From positions 138,291 to 202,290 of the forward strand of contig CAXBLG010000001.1 in the NCBI GenBank assembly GCA_963976395.1: a stretch of DNA of 64,000 nt, given 5' to 3'. The notes below the pieces were generated by a model, which saw nothing but the letters and a program-made list of their open reading frames with translations, did no database searches and was not told the origin of the DNA. Each line of letters opens with the position of its first letter. Within the stretch, counting starts at the first letter, position 1. This document shows positions 8,626 to 16,839 of this stretch, one piece after another. Position numbers and translations under genes: made by a program. This stretch comes from UBA11612 sp963976395. GTDB taxonomy: Bacteria; Pseudomonadota; Alphaproteobacteria; Rhodospirillales; Rhodospirillaceae.

Positions 8626-8654
8626 GAGCCGGGATTTCGATCCCGCGCGGGCTC
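8626..8654 (-). promoter_or_regulatory. Stem-loop 2 in pnp leader
   Basis: GAGCC (8626-8630) pairs with GGCTC (8650-8654), and inside it GGGAT (8631-8635) pairs with ATCCC (8640-8644) around a TTCG loop, leaving a 5-nt bulge. On the plus strand it is followed by TTTT, but no plus-strand gene ends here. On the minus strand it belongs to the pnp leader about 100-127 nt before the start codon. Confidence 0.45.
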
Positions 8655-8890
8655 TTTTCATGCCCACGCAACCTTATTCGAAGAGGCCGCACGTGCAGCA
8701 CCTCCGGTTCACCAAACACAGCACCTCTCTGGGGCGCTATGTATTCTCATCCGCGGATTGCGGACGACAGCGATTAATACTTTTTCAGAAAACCGCTCGC
8801 TGCTTTACGGCAGCACCAAGAGCACCCGCTTGCTGATGTGCAAGGGGCGTTCAAAGTGCGTAACCGCCGGTCAACTGAAACAACAAATAT

Positions 8891-9160
8891 CTAGCGCCGG
8901 ATTCCGAGACGTGAAATTAGGTTCTCGTAGCGTTCTTGAGAACGGCTTTTCAGGTAATCAAGCATCCGTCGGCGTTGCGCAACCATCATCAAAAGGCCGC
9001 GCCGAGAATGGTTGTCCTTGGCGTGATCTTTAAAATGTTCGGTCAGGTTTTTGATGCGCTCTGTCGTGATGGCCACTTGAATTTCGGGCGACCCCGTATC
9101 GCCGTCTTTGGTGGCGAATTCTTTGATGAGCTCTTGCTTGCGCTCTTGGGTAATCGACAT
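8891..9160 (-). CDS. rpsO: 30S ribosomal protein S15
   Basis: 89-residue primary 16S rRNA-binding protein of the small subunit platform. The sequence reads MSITQERKQELI, DTGSPEIQVA, then the HSRRGLLMMVAQRR and LDYLKS blocks that define S15, ending in LGIRR. The open frame extends to 9253, but the ATG at 9160 has AAGGAG 7 nt upstream and matches the family N-terminus exactly. It lies 17 nt after truB and upstream of pnp. S15 often represses its own translation; no specific repression site was identified here. Confidence 0.98.
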   Translation of the reverse strand: MSITQERKQELIKEFATKDGDTGSPEIQVAITTERIKNLTEHFKDHAKDNHSRRGLLMMVAQRRRMLDYLKSRSQERYENLISRLGIRR

Positions 9161-9177
9161 CGGGTACTCCTTAAAGG

Positions 9178-10104
9178 CTAAGTGTTTAGAACGCGGACGG
9201 GACGGACCATGCCGTTCTCGACCTCGGCCAGCGCAATCAGCGTGTCTCCGCATAAAGCCTGCACGGTTGTGCCGGGCTCAAGTCCGGGAACGGCGCTGCG
9301 TTTGACCACCGGCCATAAGGCAATGGATTGTCCGAGGGTCATGCGGCGGGCCTCTTCGTCCGACAGGGCCAGGGCCGGGATGTCGTCCAGCACGGTCTTG
9401 ATCGGAAGAAGGCATTCGGAAGCGGCGGCTTTATGCCCCAGGGCTTCCAGCTTTTCCAGTGAAATCGCCCCGGACTCCACAAATGGGCCGCATTGGGTGC
9501 GTCTTAACCGGGTAATGTGTCCAAAGGTGCCAAGGGTTCGGGCGAGGTCGCGGACCAGCGCGCGCACATAGGTGCCTTTGCCGCACTGAACCCGGAAGCG
9601 GGCGCGGTCGGCATCTAAGGCCTCAAGCAGCTCAAACCCATGTACGGAAACTGTTTTTGCGGTCAGAGCCAGGGGCTGCTTGTTGCGGGCGAGATCATAG
9701 GCCCGCTGCCCGTTAACCTTTACGGCCGAGTAATCAGGGGGGATTTGCTCGATTTCGCCGATAAACTCGCCTAACGCCGCGATAATATCGGCTGTGGCAG
9801 GACGCACTTCAGAGGTTTCAACGACTGTCCCGTCGCGGTCGTCCGTGTCTGTTCGCCCTCCCCAGAGGACGTCGAACTCATAGGCTTTGCGGCCATCCAT
9901 TGCGAAACTGACAGTTTTAGTGGCCCAGCCCAGGGCAATCGGCAGAATGCCGGTGGCGAGCGGATCCAGCGTACCGCCGTGCCCGGCCTTAGCAGCATTC
10001 AAGGCCGCTTTGACCCTGGCGACAACCTTTGCGGCTGTAATGCCTTCGGGCTTATCAATGGCGAGCCATCCGTTGATGTTCTCGCCCCGTTGTTTACGCG
10101 CCAC
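9178..10104 (-). CDS. truB: tRNA pseudouridine(55) synthase TruB
   Basis: Isomerises U55 in the T-loop of tRNAs. Visible: NGWLAIDKPEG near the start, GHGGTLDPLATG with the catalytic Asp, the PPDYSAVKVNGQRAYDLAR segment, GTYVRALVRD and the C-terminal PUA-like part. The frame is open to 10239, but a GTG at 10104 is preceded by GGAGG at good spacing, gives a 308-residue protein of usual length, and overlaps the rbfA stop by only 11 nt. Starting at an internal ATG (10149) would overlap rbfA more. It is co-directional with rbfA and rpsO as in many bacteria. Confidence 0.96.
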   Translation of the reverse strand: MARKQRGENINGWLAIDKPEGITAAKVVARVKAALNAAKAGHGGTLDPLATGILPIALGWATKTVSFAMDGRKAYEFDVLWGGRTDTDDRDGTVVETSEVRPATADIIAALGEFIGEIEQIPPDYSAVKVNGQRAYDLARNKQPLALTAKTVSVHGFELLEALDADRARFRVQCGKGTYVRALVRDLARTLGTFGHITRLRRTQCGPFVESGAISLEKLEALGHKAAASECLLPIKTVLDDIPALALSDEEARRMTLGQSIALWPVVKRSAVPGLEPGTTVQALCGDTLIALAEVENGMVRPVRVLNT

Positions 10105-10540
10105 CGGAGTCCTCCGCAGAACCCTCGGAAGACTCTTCTGATTGCTCATCGTCCGGCGTCGCCAGATCGCGCGCAACTTCCGGTTTGTGAAGCAAGCGGG
10201 AAATGTGTTCGGCCTCATCGAAGGTGGTATCAGCGGCAAAAACCAGATCGGGAATGAACCTCAGTTTCACCCGCTTGGCCATCTCGCGGCGCAGGTACGG
10301 TTTGACCCGTTGCAACCCGGCTAAAATGGCACCGGAGTCGCCGCCGCCCAGAGGAACAATATAAACGCGCGCATGGCGTAGATCGGGACTGGGTCGAACT
10401 TCCGTGACCGTCAGGTGCACGCCGGCGAGGTCGGGGTCGCGGAATGTCTCGCGTTCAAAAATCCAGGCGAGTGCATGACGCAGCTCTTCGCCAATACGCA
10501 ATTGACGCTGGCCCGGAGTCTTGGACCGTTGTTTCGCCAT
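10094..10540 (-). CDS. rbfA: Ribosome-binding factor A
   Basis: 148-residue KH-fold factor needed for 30S maturation and 16S rRNA 5' processing. It reads QRQLRIGEELRHALA, then VTEVRPSPDLRHARVY and the RFIPDLVFAADTTFDEA segment typical of RbfA, with an acidic Ser/Glu-rich C-terminus. It follows infB by 63 nt and overlaps truB by 11 nt, the standard infB-rbfA-truB order. Confidence 0.96.
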   Translation of the reverse strand: MAKQRSKTPGQRQLRIGEELRHALAWIFERETFRDPDLAGVHLTVTEVRPSPDLRHARVYIVPLGGGDSGAILAGLQRVKPYLRREMAKRVKLRFIPDLVFAADTTFDEAEHISRLLHKPEVARDLATPDDEQSEESSEGSAEDSGGA

Positions 10541-10603
10541 AGGATATTCCCTTGATGTGCGGCCCGTCTGCGAGCCGCAGGGCGCTTTAAGTGCCGCGCC
10601 GCC

Positions 10604-13135
10604 TTAAAGGGTGGCGGCAACCTGCTCCACTTCAAAGCATTCAATGACGTCTTTGGGCTGGATGTCCTGATAACTGGCCAGGGCCATGCCGCACTCATAC
10701 CCTTCGCGGACTTCTTTCGCATCATCCTTGAAGCGTTTGAGTTGCGAGAGATCCCCTTCGTGAATGACGACGTCATCACGCAACAGCCTGACTTTGCAGC
10801 CGCGTTTGATCACGCCTTGAGTCACCATACAGCCGGCGACTTTGCCGACTTTCGATACGTTGAAGACCTCGCGAACTTCGGCGTAACCGATAAAGGTTTC
10901 CTTGAACTTCGGTGACAACATACCGGTCAGCAACGCGCGCATATCGTCGGCCACGTCGTAGATGATCGAATAGTATCGAATGTCGATGTTGTCTCGCTTG
11001 GAAAGCTCGCGGGCTTGAGTGTTCGCACGCACGTTAAAGCCGATGATCACCGCGCCAGAGGCGCGCGCAAGCGTGACGTCGGATTCATTGATAGGTCCGA
11101 CAGCGCCATGAATCACGTTGACCTTTACTTCCTCGGTTCCAAGTTTCTGGAGTGTGCCCGAAAGCGCTTCGACAGATCCTTGTACGTCGGCTTTGATGAC
11201 GACGCCCAGTTCTTTGACTTCGCCCGCTTTAATTTTGGCGAACATCTGCTCCATGGTCGAGGTGCCGACACTGGCTACGTGTTCTTTCTCGCGGATTTTG
11301 CGTTTGCGGTACTCGGAAACTTCACGCGCCTTCACTTCATCATCAACCACGATGAAATCATCGCCGGCCGCCGGTGTGCCGCCAAAGCCGACAACTTCCA
11401 CCGGGGCGGACGGCATGGCGGATTTAACCTGCTTGCCGTGTTCGTTGACGAGCGCGCGCACGCGTCCCCATTCAGCGCCGGCGACAAAAATATCGCCCAC
11501 ATGCAGTGTGCCGCGCTGAACCAGCACGGTGCCTACAGATCCAACACCCTTTTCCATCTTGGCTTCGATGATGGCGCCTTCTGCGGCGCGGTCGGGATTG
11601 GCTTTCAAATCCAACACTTCGGCCTGCAACAGAATGGCTTCTTCAAGTTTGTCGAGATTGGTTTTCTTGATTGCTGAAACTTCAATGCACAGCGTATCGC
11701 CACCCATGTCTTCGACCACCACTTCATGGCTTAGAAGATCTGTTTTCACTTTATTGGGGTTGGCGCCTTCTTTATCCATTTTGTTGATGGCGACAATCAT
11801 CGGCACATTGCCGGCCTTGGCGTGCTTAATGGCCTCAATGGTTTGCGGCATGATGCTGTCGTCGGCGGCGACCACCAGAATAACGATATCGGTGACTTTA
11901 GCGCCGCGCGCACGCATGGCGGTAAAGGCTTCATGGCCCGGCGTGTCGATAAAGGTAATCTTCTGGTCTTTGGCCGTGCGCACCTGATAGGCGCCAATGT
12001 GCTGGGTGATACCGCCGGCTTCGCCAGTCACAACACTCGACGAGCGCAAGGCATCAAGCAGTGATGTTTTTCCGTGATCCACATGACCCATGACGGTGAC
12101 TACGGGCGGACGCGGCTTCAATGAGGCTTCGCTGTCTACTCCGGTTTGCAAGTTGTCTTCGATGGATGCCTCGGTGACGCGTTTTACGCGATGTCCGAAT
12201 TCTTCCGCGACCAACTCTGCGGTATCGGCGTCGATCACTTCATTGATTGTCGCCATTACACCTAATTTCATAAGAGCTTTGATCACGTTGCCAGAGCGTT
12301 CGGCCACGCGGTTGGAGAGTTCTTGAACCGTAATGGTTTCCGGCAACACCACTTCGCGAACCACCTTCTCGGTGTTCATGGGCTGTTTTTGCTGTGCCTT
12401 GCGGCGTTCTTTTTCGACCGCGCGTCGCATGGACGCGATAGACCGGCTGCGTTCAACAGCATCATCGCCCTCAAGGGCGGCTGAAATTGTAAGTTTCCCG
12501 GCTCGGCGGCGCGGTTCAGCGCGTTTGACCGTAGGGGCTTTATGCCCGGTTTTCGACTTACGCGGCTTCGCGTCGTCGTCATCGTCGTCGGCAGCAACAG
12601 CGGGGCTGGCTTCGTCGCGGCGTGCGCGTGGGGCCTCAGGCTGTGCATCCGCAACCGGCATGGCAACGGGTGTGATTTCGGCGGCTTGAGATTCCGGTGC
12701 GGGCTCAGCCGGGGCCGGTTCTTCTACCGGGCGTAGCGCCTCTTCCGCTGCACGGGCCGCTGCCTCTTCGGCTTCGCGCCTGTCGTCTTCTTCCTGCTGG
12801 CGCCGGGCCTCTTCGTCGGCCTTTATGGCATCTTGTAGGGCCTTAAGCCGGTGAGCTTTCTCACCATCGGTTAAAGTCCCGTGCTGTTGCGCGGTTTCTT
12901 TCGCCAAAGCCTCTTCGGCTTTTGCGCGCAAGGCGAGCGTGGGGGCCTTGACCTCTTGAACCTTGCCGTCGGCGCCCATCTCAAATTGGCGCTTCCGCTT
13001 CCGCTCGACCTGCACGACCTTCGAACGGCCATGAGAGAAGCTTTGCCGAACCTGTCCGGTTTCGACGGTCTTCTTCAGTTCAAGTTTGCCTCTGCCCAAT
13101 GACAGAGGTTTTTTGGTCTTTGTATCGCTCGGCAT
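10604..13135 (-). CDS. infB: Translation initiation factor IF-2
   Basis: 843-residue GTPase that positions initiator tRNA on the 30S subunit. The N-terminus has an IF2-associated segment (LSLGRGKLEL), then about 100 residues rich in Glu, Ala and Arg and an Asp run near residue 183, both low complexity. The G-domain begins at about residue 345 with GHVDHGKTS (G1, residues 350-358), followed by DTPGHEAF (G3) and NKMD (G4). The C-terminal beta-barrel and C2 domains end in ECFEVEQVAATL. It starts 28 nt after the ylxR-like gene. The length is usual for alphaproteobacterial IF-2. Confidence 0.98.
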   Translation of the reverse strand: MPSDTKTKKPLSLGRGKLELKKTVETGQVRQSFSHGRSKVVQVERKRKRQFEMGADGKVQEVKAPTLALRAKAEEALAKETAQQHGTLTDGEKAHRLKALQDAIKADEEARRQQEEDDRREAEEAAARAAEEALRPVEEPAPAEPAPESQAAEITPVAMPVADAQPEAPRARRDEASPAVAADDDDDDAKPRKSKTGHKAPTVKRAEPRRRAGKLTISAALEGDDAVERSRSIASMRRAVEKERRKAQQKQPMNTEKVVREVVLPETITVQELSNRVAERSGNVIKALMKLGVMATINEVIDADTAELVAEEFGHRVKRVTEASIEDNLQTGVDSEASLKPRPPVVTVMGHVDHGKTSLLDALRSSSVVTGEAGGITQHIGAYQVRTAKDQKITFIDTPGHEAFTAMRARGAKVTDIVILVVAADDSIMPQTIEAIKHAKAGNVPMIVAINKMDKEGANPNKVKTDLLSHEVVVEDMGGDTLCIEVSAIKKTNLDKLEEAILLQAEVLDLKANPDRAAEGAIIEAKMEKGVGSVGTVLVQRGTLHVGDIFVAGAEWGRVRALVNEHGKQVKSAMPSAPVEVVGFGGTPAAGDDFIVVDDEVKAREVSEYRKRKIREKEHVASVGTSTMEQMFAKIKAGEVKELGVVIKADVQGSVEALSGTLQKLGTEEVKVNVIHGAVGPINESDVTLARASGAVIIGFNVRANTQARELSKRDNIDIRYYSIIYDVADDMRALLTGMLSPKFKETFIGYAEVREVFNVSKVGKVAGCMVTQGVIKRGCKVRLLRDDVVIHEGDLSQLKRFKDDAKEVREGYECGMALASYQDIQPKDVIECFEVEQVAATL

Positions 13136-13163
13136 GCTTTTAACCGTACCTAAAAAACTTCAC

Positions 13164-13781
13164 TTAAGCCTTACGCCGCAAACCGGCGTAACGCGCAGTA
13201 TCTTCCAACAACGTCTCAGTCAAACCGCCCCGCAGAAGCGCAACATGCACAGCTGCATCACGCCCCAACGCCGCTCCCAATTCAGCTCCGGTGAAAATGT
13301 CCACCATCGGCACATGGGGCGCCAGGGAAACAATCTTATGGCGCTCCGGAAGCGATCCGTCTGCGGCTTCAAACAAAGCGGCTGTACGGCCCGTGGCGAT
13401 CTGGGCCTTTACCTTTTCTGCTCCAGCGACCGCCAATCCGGCGCGGCGCGCTAAACCGAGATGATTGAGACAGCGCCGTCTCAGCAGTTCTTCAACCTGG
13501 TCCGCCAAACCTGGGCCAACAGTTACATTTCCCTTGGCAGCTTTGGCAAACATCCGCTTGGACGCTGCTTTTTCTATCATAGCGCGGTCAGCGGTTAACC
13601 ACAAACCCCGGCCCGGTAGGGCGTTGCCGACATCAGGGACAATGACGCCTTTGGGATCGGCGACAAACCGGACAAGCCCGGCGATGGGGAGAGATTGACC
13701 ACTGGCGATGCAACGCCTCAGCGGTCCGCGGTCCGCGTCGCCGGTGTCATCCGGCATATCTATGCGTCTCGCCGCCAGCAT
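13164..13781 (-). CDS. YlxR (DUF448) / L7Ae-type RNA-binding fusion protein
   Basis: 205-residue protein. The N-terminal half is a YlxR/DUF448 domain: RRCIASGQ, LVRFVADPKG, and PGRGLWLTADR. The C-terminal half is an L7Ae-like region with LGLARRAGLAVAGAEKV. YlxR proteins bind RNA and sit between nusA and infB, as here. The two-domain form is common in alphaproteobacteria. An ATG at 13781 has GAAGGA at good spacing. An internal ATG at 13757 is possible but has a weaker ribosome-binding site. Exact cellular role is unsettled for the family. Confidence 0.9.
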   Translation of the reverse strand: MLAARRIDMPDDTGDADRGPLRRCIASGQSLPIAGLVRFVADPKGVIVPDVGNALPGRGLWLTADRAMIEKAASKRMFAKAAKGNVTVGPGLADQVEELLRRRCLNHLGLARRAGLAVAGAEKVKAQIATGRTAALFEAADGSLPERHKIVSLAPHVPMVDIFTGAELGAALGRDAAVHVALLRGGLTETLLEDTARYAGLRRKA

Positions 13782-13851
13782 GGTTCGTCCTTCAACTCAT
13801 CGTACACGGCTCAGTAACAAGGCCCGTTGCAAGTTTCATCGTTCCGCTCCG

Positions 13852-15426
13852 TCAGGCCGATTGATCGGCATCGGCTGGGGCGTCGGTTGTACCATCGGTC
13901 GATGCGGTCTCATCCTCGTCTGGGAACCAGTGAGCCCGCGCGGACATAATGACGGTGTTGGCGGCGTCTTCTTTGATGACATTGGCGCCGAGAATTTCCA
14001 CCAATTCATCACCGGCAAGATCGGCAAGATCATCCAAGGTTTTTACGCCGTTTTCGGCCAAGACGATGATCTTCTTGGCGTCGATCCCCTCGATGCCGCA
14101 GTTCAGAAGATCATCGGCGACGCCAAGCTCTTCCAGACGCGCCACGATTTTCTTGTTTTCTTCTTCGATGTAATTGGTCGCGCGCGCTTTAAGTTCGGCG
14201 GCAACGTCCTCATCAAAGCCTTCAATATCGGTCAGCTCTTCATCGGGCACAAACGCGACTTCATCCACGGAGGTGAAGCCTTCGGTGACAAGCAGATGTG
14301 CAATCACGTCATCAACATCCAGGGTGTCGATGAACATCTGTGAGCGTGTGCGGAATTCTTCCTGACGACGTTCGGACTCTTCGCCTTCGGTGAGAATGTC
14401 GATGGTCCAGCCCGTCAGCTGAGAGGCGAGGCGCACGTTTTGTCCACGCCGGCCGATGGCGAGCGAGAGTTGATCGTCGGGCACCACAACTTCGATGCGG
14501 CCTGAGTCTTCGTCGAGCACGACCTTGGTGACCTCAGCGGGTGCAAGCGCATTCACCACAAAGGTGGCCGGGTCTTGGTTCCACTGGATGATATCAATTT
14601 TCTCGCCTTGCAATTCGGCGACGACGGCCTGCACGCGGCTGCCGCGCATACCGACGCAGGCGCCGACCGGATCGATGGAGCTGTCGTTCGAAATGACGGC
14701 GATTTTCGCGCGGCTTCCGGGATCGCGGGCCACGGATTTGATTTCGATAATGTTGTCGTAAATTTCCGGAACTTCTTGGGAAAACAAGGAGCCCATGAAT
14801 TCGTTACACGTGCGGGACAGGAATATCTGCGGGCCGCGCGGCTCTTCGCGAACATCCATGATGTAAGCGCGTACGCGGTCGCCGTTTTTGAAATGCTCGC
14901 GGGGAATCAATTCATCGCGGCGCAGCAGGGCCTCGGCGCGGCCTAGATCGACAATAACATTGCCAAATTCGACGCGTTTGACGAGGCCGTTGACCACTTC
15001 GCCGATGCGGCTTTTGTATTCTTCGAATTGCCGGGCGCGTTCAGCGTCGCGCACCTTTTGCACAATCACCTGCTTGGCGGTTTGTGCGGCGATGCGGCCA
15101 AAATCGATGGGGGGCAGAGGATCGACAATTTCACCGCCCATCTCGGCAGCTGAATCTTTTTTCTTCGCCTTGGCCAGAGTGATCTGGGTGTTTTCGTCTT
15201 CGATGTCTTCAACAATGGTCAGAAAGCGCGCGAGGCGAATTTCGCCGTTCTTGCGATCGATGCTCGCGCGAATGTCGTTTTCATGGCCGTATTTGGAGCG
15301 CCCGGCCTTTTGGATGGCTTGCTCCATTGCCTGAAAAACTTCTTCACGGTCGATGCCTTTGTCTCGGGCAACCGTGTCGGCCACCTGAATCAATTCCGGC
15401 CGTGCCATTCCGATACTTTTTGCCAT
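13852..15426 (-). CDS. nusA: Transcription termination/antitermination factor NusA
   Basis: 524-residue RNA polymerase accessory protein. Order: N-terminal polymerase-binding domain (residues 1-135), S1 domain with NVIVDLGRAEALL, two KH domains containing DPVGACVGMRGSRVQAV and LAIGRRGQNVRLAS, then C-terminal helix-hairpin-helix repeats of the Rad51-N/AR type and an acidic tail. The two C-terminal repeats are normal for proteobacterial NusA. It lies between rimP and the ylxR-like gene, which is the conserved operon order. Confidence 0.97.
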   Translation of the reverse strand: MAKSIGMARPELIQVADTVARDKGIDREEVFQAMEQAIQKAGRSKYGHENDIRASIDRKNGEIRLARFLTIVEDIEDENTQITLAKAKKKDSAAEMGGEIVDPLPPIDFGRIAAQTAKQVIVQKVRDAERARQFEEYKSRIGEVVNGLVKRVEFGNVIVDLGRAEALLRRDELIPREHFKNGDRVRAYIMDVREEPRGPQIFLSRTCNEFMGSLFSQEVPEIYDNIIEIKSVARDPGSRAKIAVISNDSSIDPVGACVGMRGSRVQAVVAELQGEKIDIIQWNQDPATFVVNALAPAEVTKVVLDEDSGRIEVVVPDDQLSLAIGRRGQNVRLASQLTGWTIDILTEGEESERRQEEFRTRSQMFIDTLDVDDVIAHLLVTEGFTSVDEVAFVPDEELTDIEGFDEDVAAELKARATNYIEEENKKIVARLEELGVADDLLNCGIEGIDAKKIIVLAENGVKTLDDLADLAGDELVEILGANVIKEDAANTVIMSARAHWFPDEDETASTDGTTDAPADADQSA

Positions 15427-15465
15427 GGTTTTTTTCCGGGGACCTTCCCGGACCTCTGTGTCTAG

Positions 15466-15975
15466 TTAACTGTCTTCGTTCTGGGACTGCGCGCCGGTGG
15501 CGGCAGCAATCAATTCGTCCGTTAGTATCAGCTTCGCCGTTTTCACATTATCCATCGCAATATTCACATCGGTGTCTTCGACGCGGATCACGACTTCGTT
15601 TGCGTCCGTTACACCGGCGAGACTTCCGCGAAATCGTTTGCGTCCGCCCACCGGCATTTTCGTTTCAACCTTCGCCTCAAAGCCGGCGTAGGCGGCAAAA
15701 TCTTTTGGCCGTGTCAGCGGCCGATCAATCCCGGCGGAGCTGACCTCAAGGTCGTAGCGGTCCGCGACAGGGTCTTCCACATCAAAGATGGCAGAGAGGG
15801 CATAGCTGATCTCTTCGCAGTCACCCACCGTAATCAAACTGCCGTCGCGCCGGTCGGCCATGACCTGCAGCGTCTTGCGACCGGTGGATCCGGTCAGGGC
15901 GACGCGCACCACCTCGAAGCCCATGGCTTCCAGGGTCGGTGCGACGCGTTCCTCAAGCCAATGTAATCGCTCCAA
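15466..15975 (-). CDS. rimP: Ribosome maturation factor RimP
   Basis: Assists 30S assembly. Features: WLEERVAPTLEAMGFEVV at the N-terminus, VGDCEEISYALSAIFDVED and the LEVSSAGIDRPLT motif that defines RimP. The longest frame reaches an ATG at 16053, but that would translate across a T-tailed hairpin (16011-16035). A TTG at 15975 has GGAGAGG a few bases upstream and gives MERLHWLEERV, close to family beginnings and 169 residues long. The start is therefore an inference. nusA follows 39 nt downstream. Confidence 0.9.
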   Translation of the reverse strand: MERLHWLEERVAPTLEAMGFEVVRVALTGSTGRKTLQVMADRRDGSLITVGDCEEISYALSAIFDVEDPVADRYDLEVSSAGIDRPLTRPKDFAAYAGFEAKVETKMPVGGRKRFRGSLAGVTDANEVVIRVEDTDVNIAMDNVKTAKLILTDELIAAATGAQSQNEDS

Positions 15976-16010
15976 ACGGCCCTCTCCGGACGCCCCAAGA
16001 TTTAGGCAAT

Positions 16011-16035
16011 AAAAAAAGTGGGCGGGTGGCCCACT
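16011..16035 (-). terminator. Intrinsic terminator or attenuator in the rimP leader
   Basis: On the minus strand AGTGGGC (read from 16035) pairs with GCCCACT around a 5-nt CACCC loop, followed by seven Ts. It lies 81 nt after the trmB stop and about 36 nt before the proposed rimP TTG. It can end trmB transcripts or act as an attenuator of the rimP-nusA operon. Hairpins with this GTGGGC/GCCCAC core are seen before rimP in other alphaproteobacteria (recalled, not searched). Confidence 0.8.
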
Positions 16036-16115
16036 CCTCAAGTCGTCCGACATGTAGAAGATGAGAGGTCATATAAAGTGATTTTCGGCGCAGGACAAGG
16101 GGCTTTGCGCTGCGG

Positions 16116-16817
16116 TCAGGCGCTGCGGGGGCGCCTTCGGAATGTTAAATAAGCCGGAGGCCGGCCCTCTTTTTGGGCTTTTTCCTCATATCGAGTGGCT
16201 ATCGAGTCGGCGGGGCGGGTCCGCCAGTCCTCCGGCCCGGCTGCGGTCCACTGGAACGCCGGGTGGTCGGTGCCGTGCAGCAATGTCCAGTGCACATAGA
16301 CCGGATGGTCACTGGCCACCCGCAGTTCGCCGCCATCAATCAGGAGACGGGCCATTTCCCCCAGCATTTCGGGGCAGATAAAGCGTCGTTTCGCGTGTCG
16401 CGTCTTTGGCCAAGGGTCTGGAAACAAAAGAAAAATACGATTTAAACTGGCGTCCTTAAGAACCGGGAGCAAATGGCGGACGTCCTCGTCGAAAATCCGC
16501 ACATTGCCGAGATTTTGCTCATCGACATGGCGGACCATGGAGGCCACGCCATTCAAAAACACTTCGCTTCCTATAAATCCGGTGTCTGGATTGGCCGCTG
16601 CTTGGGCCGCCAAATGTTCACCGCCGCCGAAGCCGATCTCAAGGCAAGCGGCCTCGGGTCTTGGCGAGAATAGGTCTTTAGGATCGAGGCCGCCCGGTGT
16701 GTTCGGCAAGCTGATCCGAATTTGCGGCAGCAGGGTTTCAAGCAAGGACTGCCGCCCGACCTTGAGCGGCTTTCCTTTGCGCCGGCCGTAATATCGTACC
16801 GGGGCATCCGTGGTCAT
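16116..16817 (-). CDS. trmB: tRNA (guanine-N7-)-methyltransferase TrmB
   Basis: SAM-dependent enzyme that makes m7G46 in the tRNA variable loop. The 233-residue product has LEIGFGGGEHLA (SAM loop), the family signature FPDPWPKTRHAKRRF, ASDHPVY, and the C-terminal TRYEEKA. It starts 23 nt after metK on the same strand. The xre-metK-trmB-rimP order is conserved in alphaproteobacteria. Confidence 0.96.
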   Translation of the reverse strand: MTTDAPVRYYGRRKGKPLKVGRQSLLETLLPQIRISLPNTPGGLDPKDLFSPRPEAACLEIGFGGGEHLAAQAAANPDTGFIGSEVFLNGVASMVRHVDEQNLGNVRIFDEDVRHLLPVLKDASLNRIFLLFPDPWPKTRHAKRRFICPEMLGEMARLLIDGGELRVASDHPVYVHWTLLHGTDHPAFQWTAAGPEDWRTRPADSIATRYEEKAQKEGRPPAYLTFRRRPRSA

Positions 16818-16839
16818 GGGCGGCGCCGAACTTTAAATA

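Larger units (their letters stand above)
8528..8890 (-). other. rpsO-pnp intergenic region / pnp leader
   Basis: 363 bases without a convincing gene. Short open frames here lack a Shine-Dalgarno sequence and recognisable families. On the minus strand the rpsO-proximal half contains GCTGC/GCAGC arms around 8807-8822 without a good T-run. The pnp-proximal part holds two clearer stem-loops, listed separately. No tRNA fold was found. Confidence 0.6.

Noticed and set aside
8631..8644. GGGAT-TTCG-ATCCC resembling a tRNA T-arm
   Set aside because: The loop is too short for a T-loop and no acceptor, D or anticodon arms surround it.
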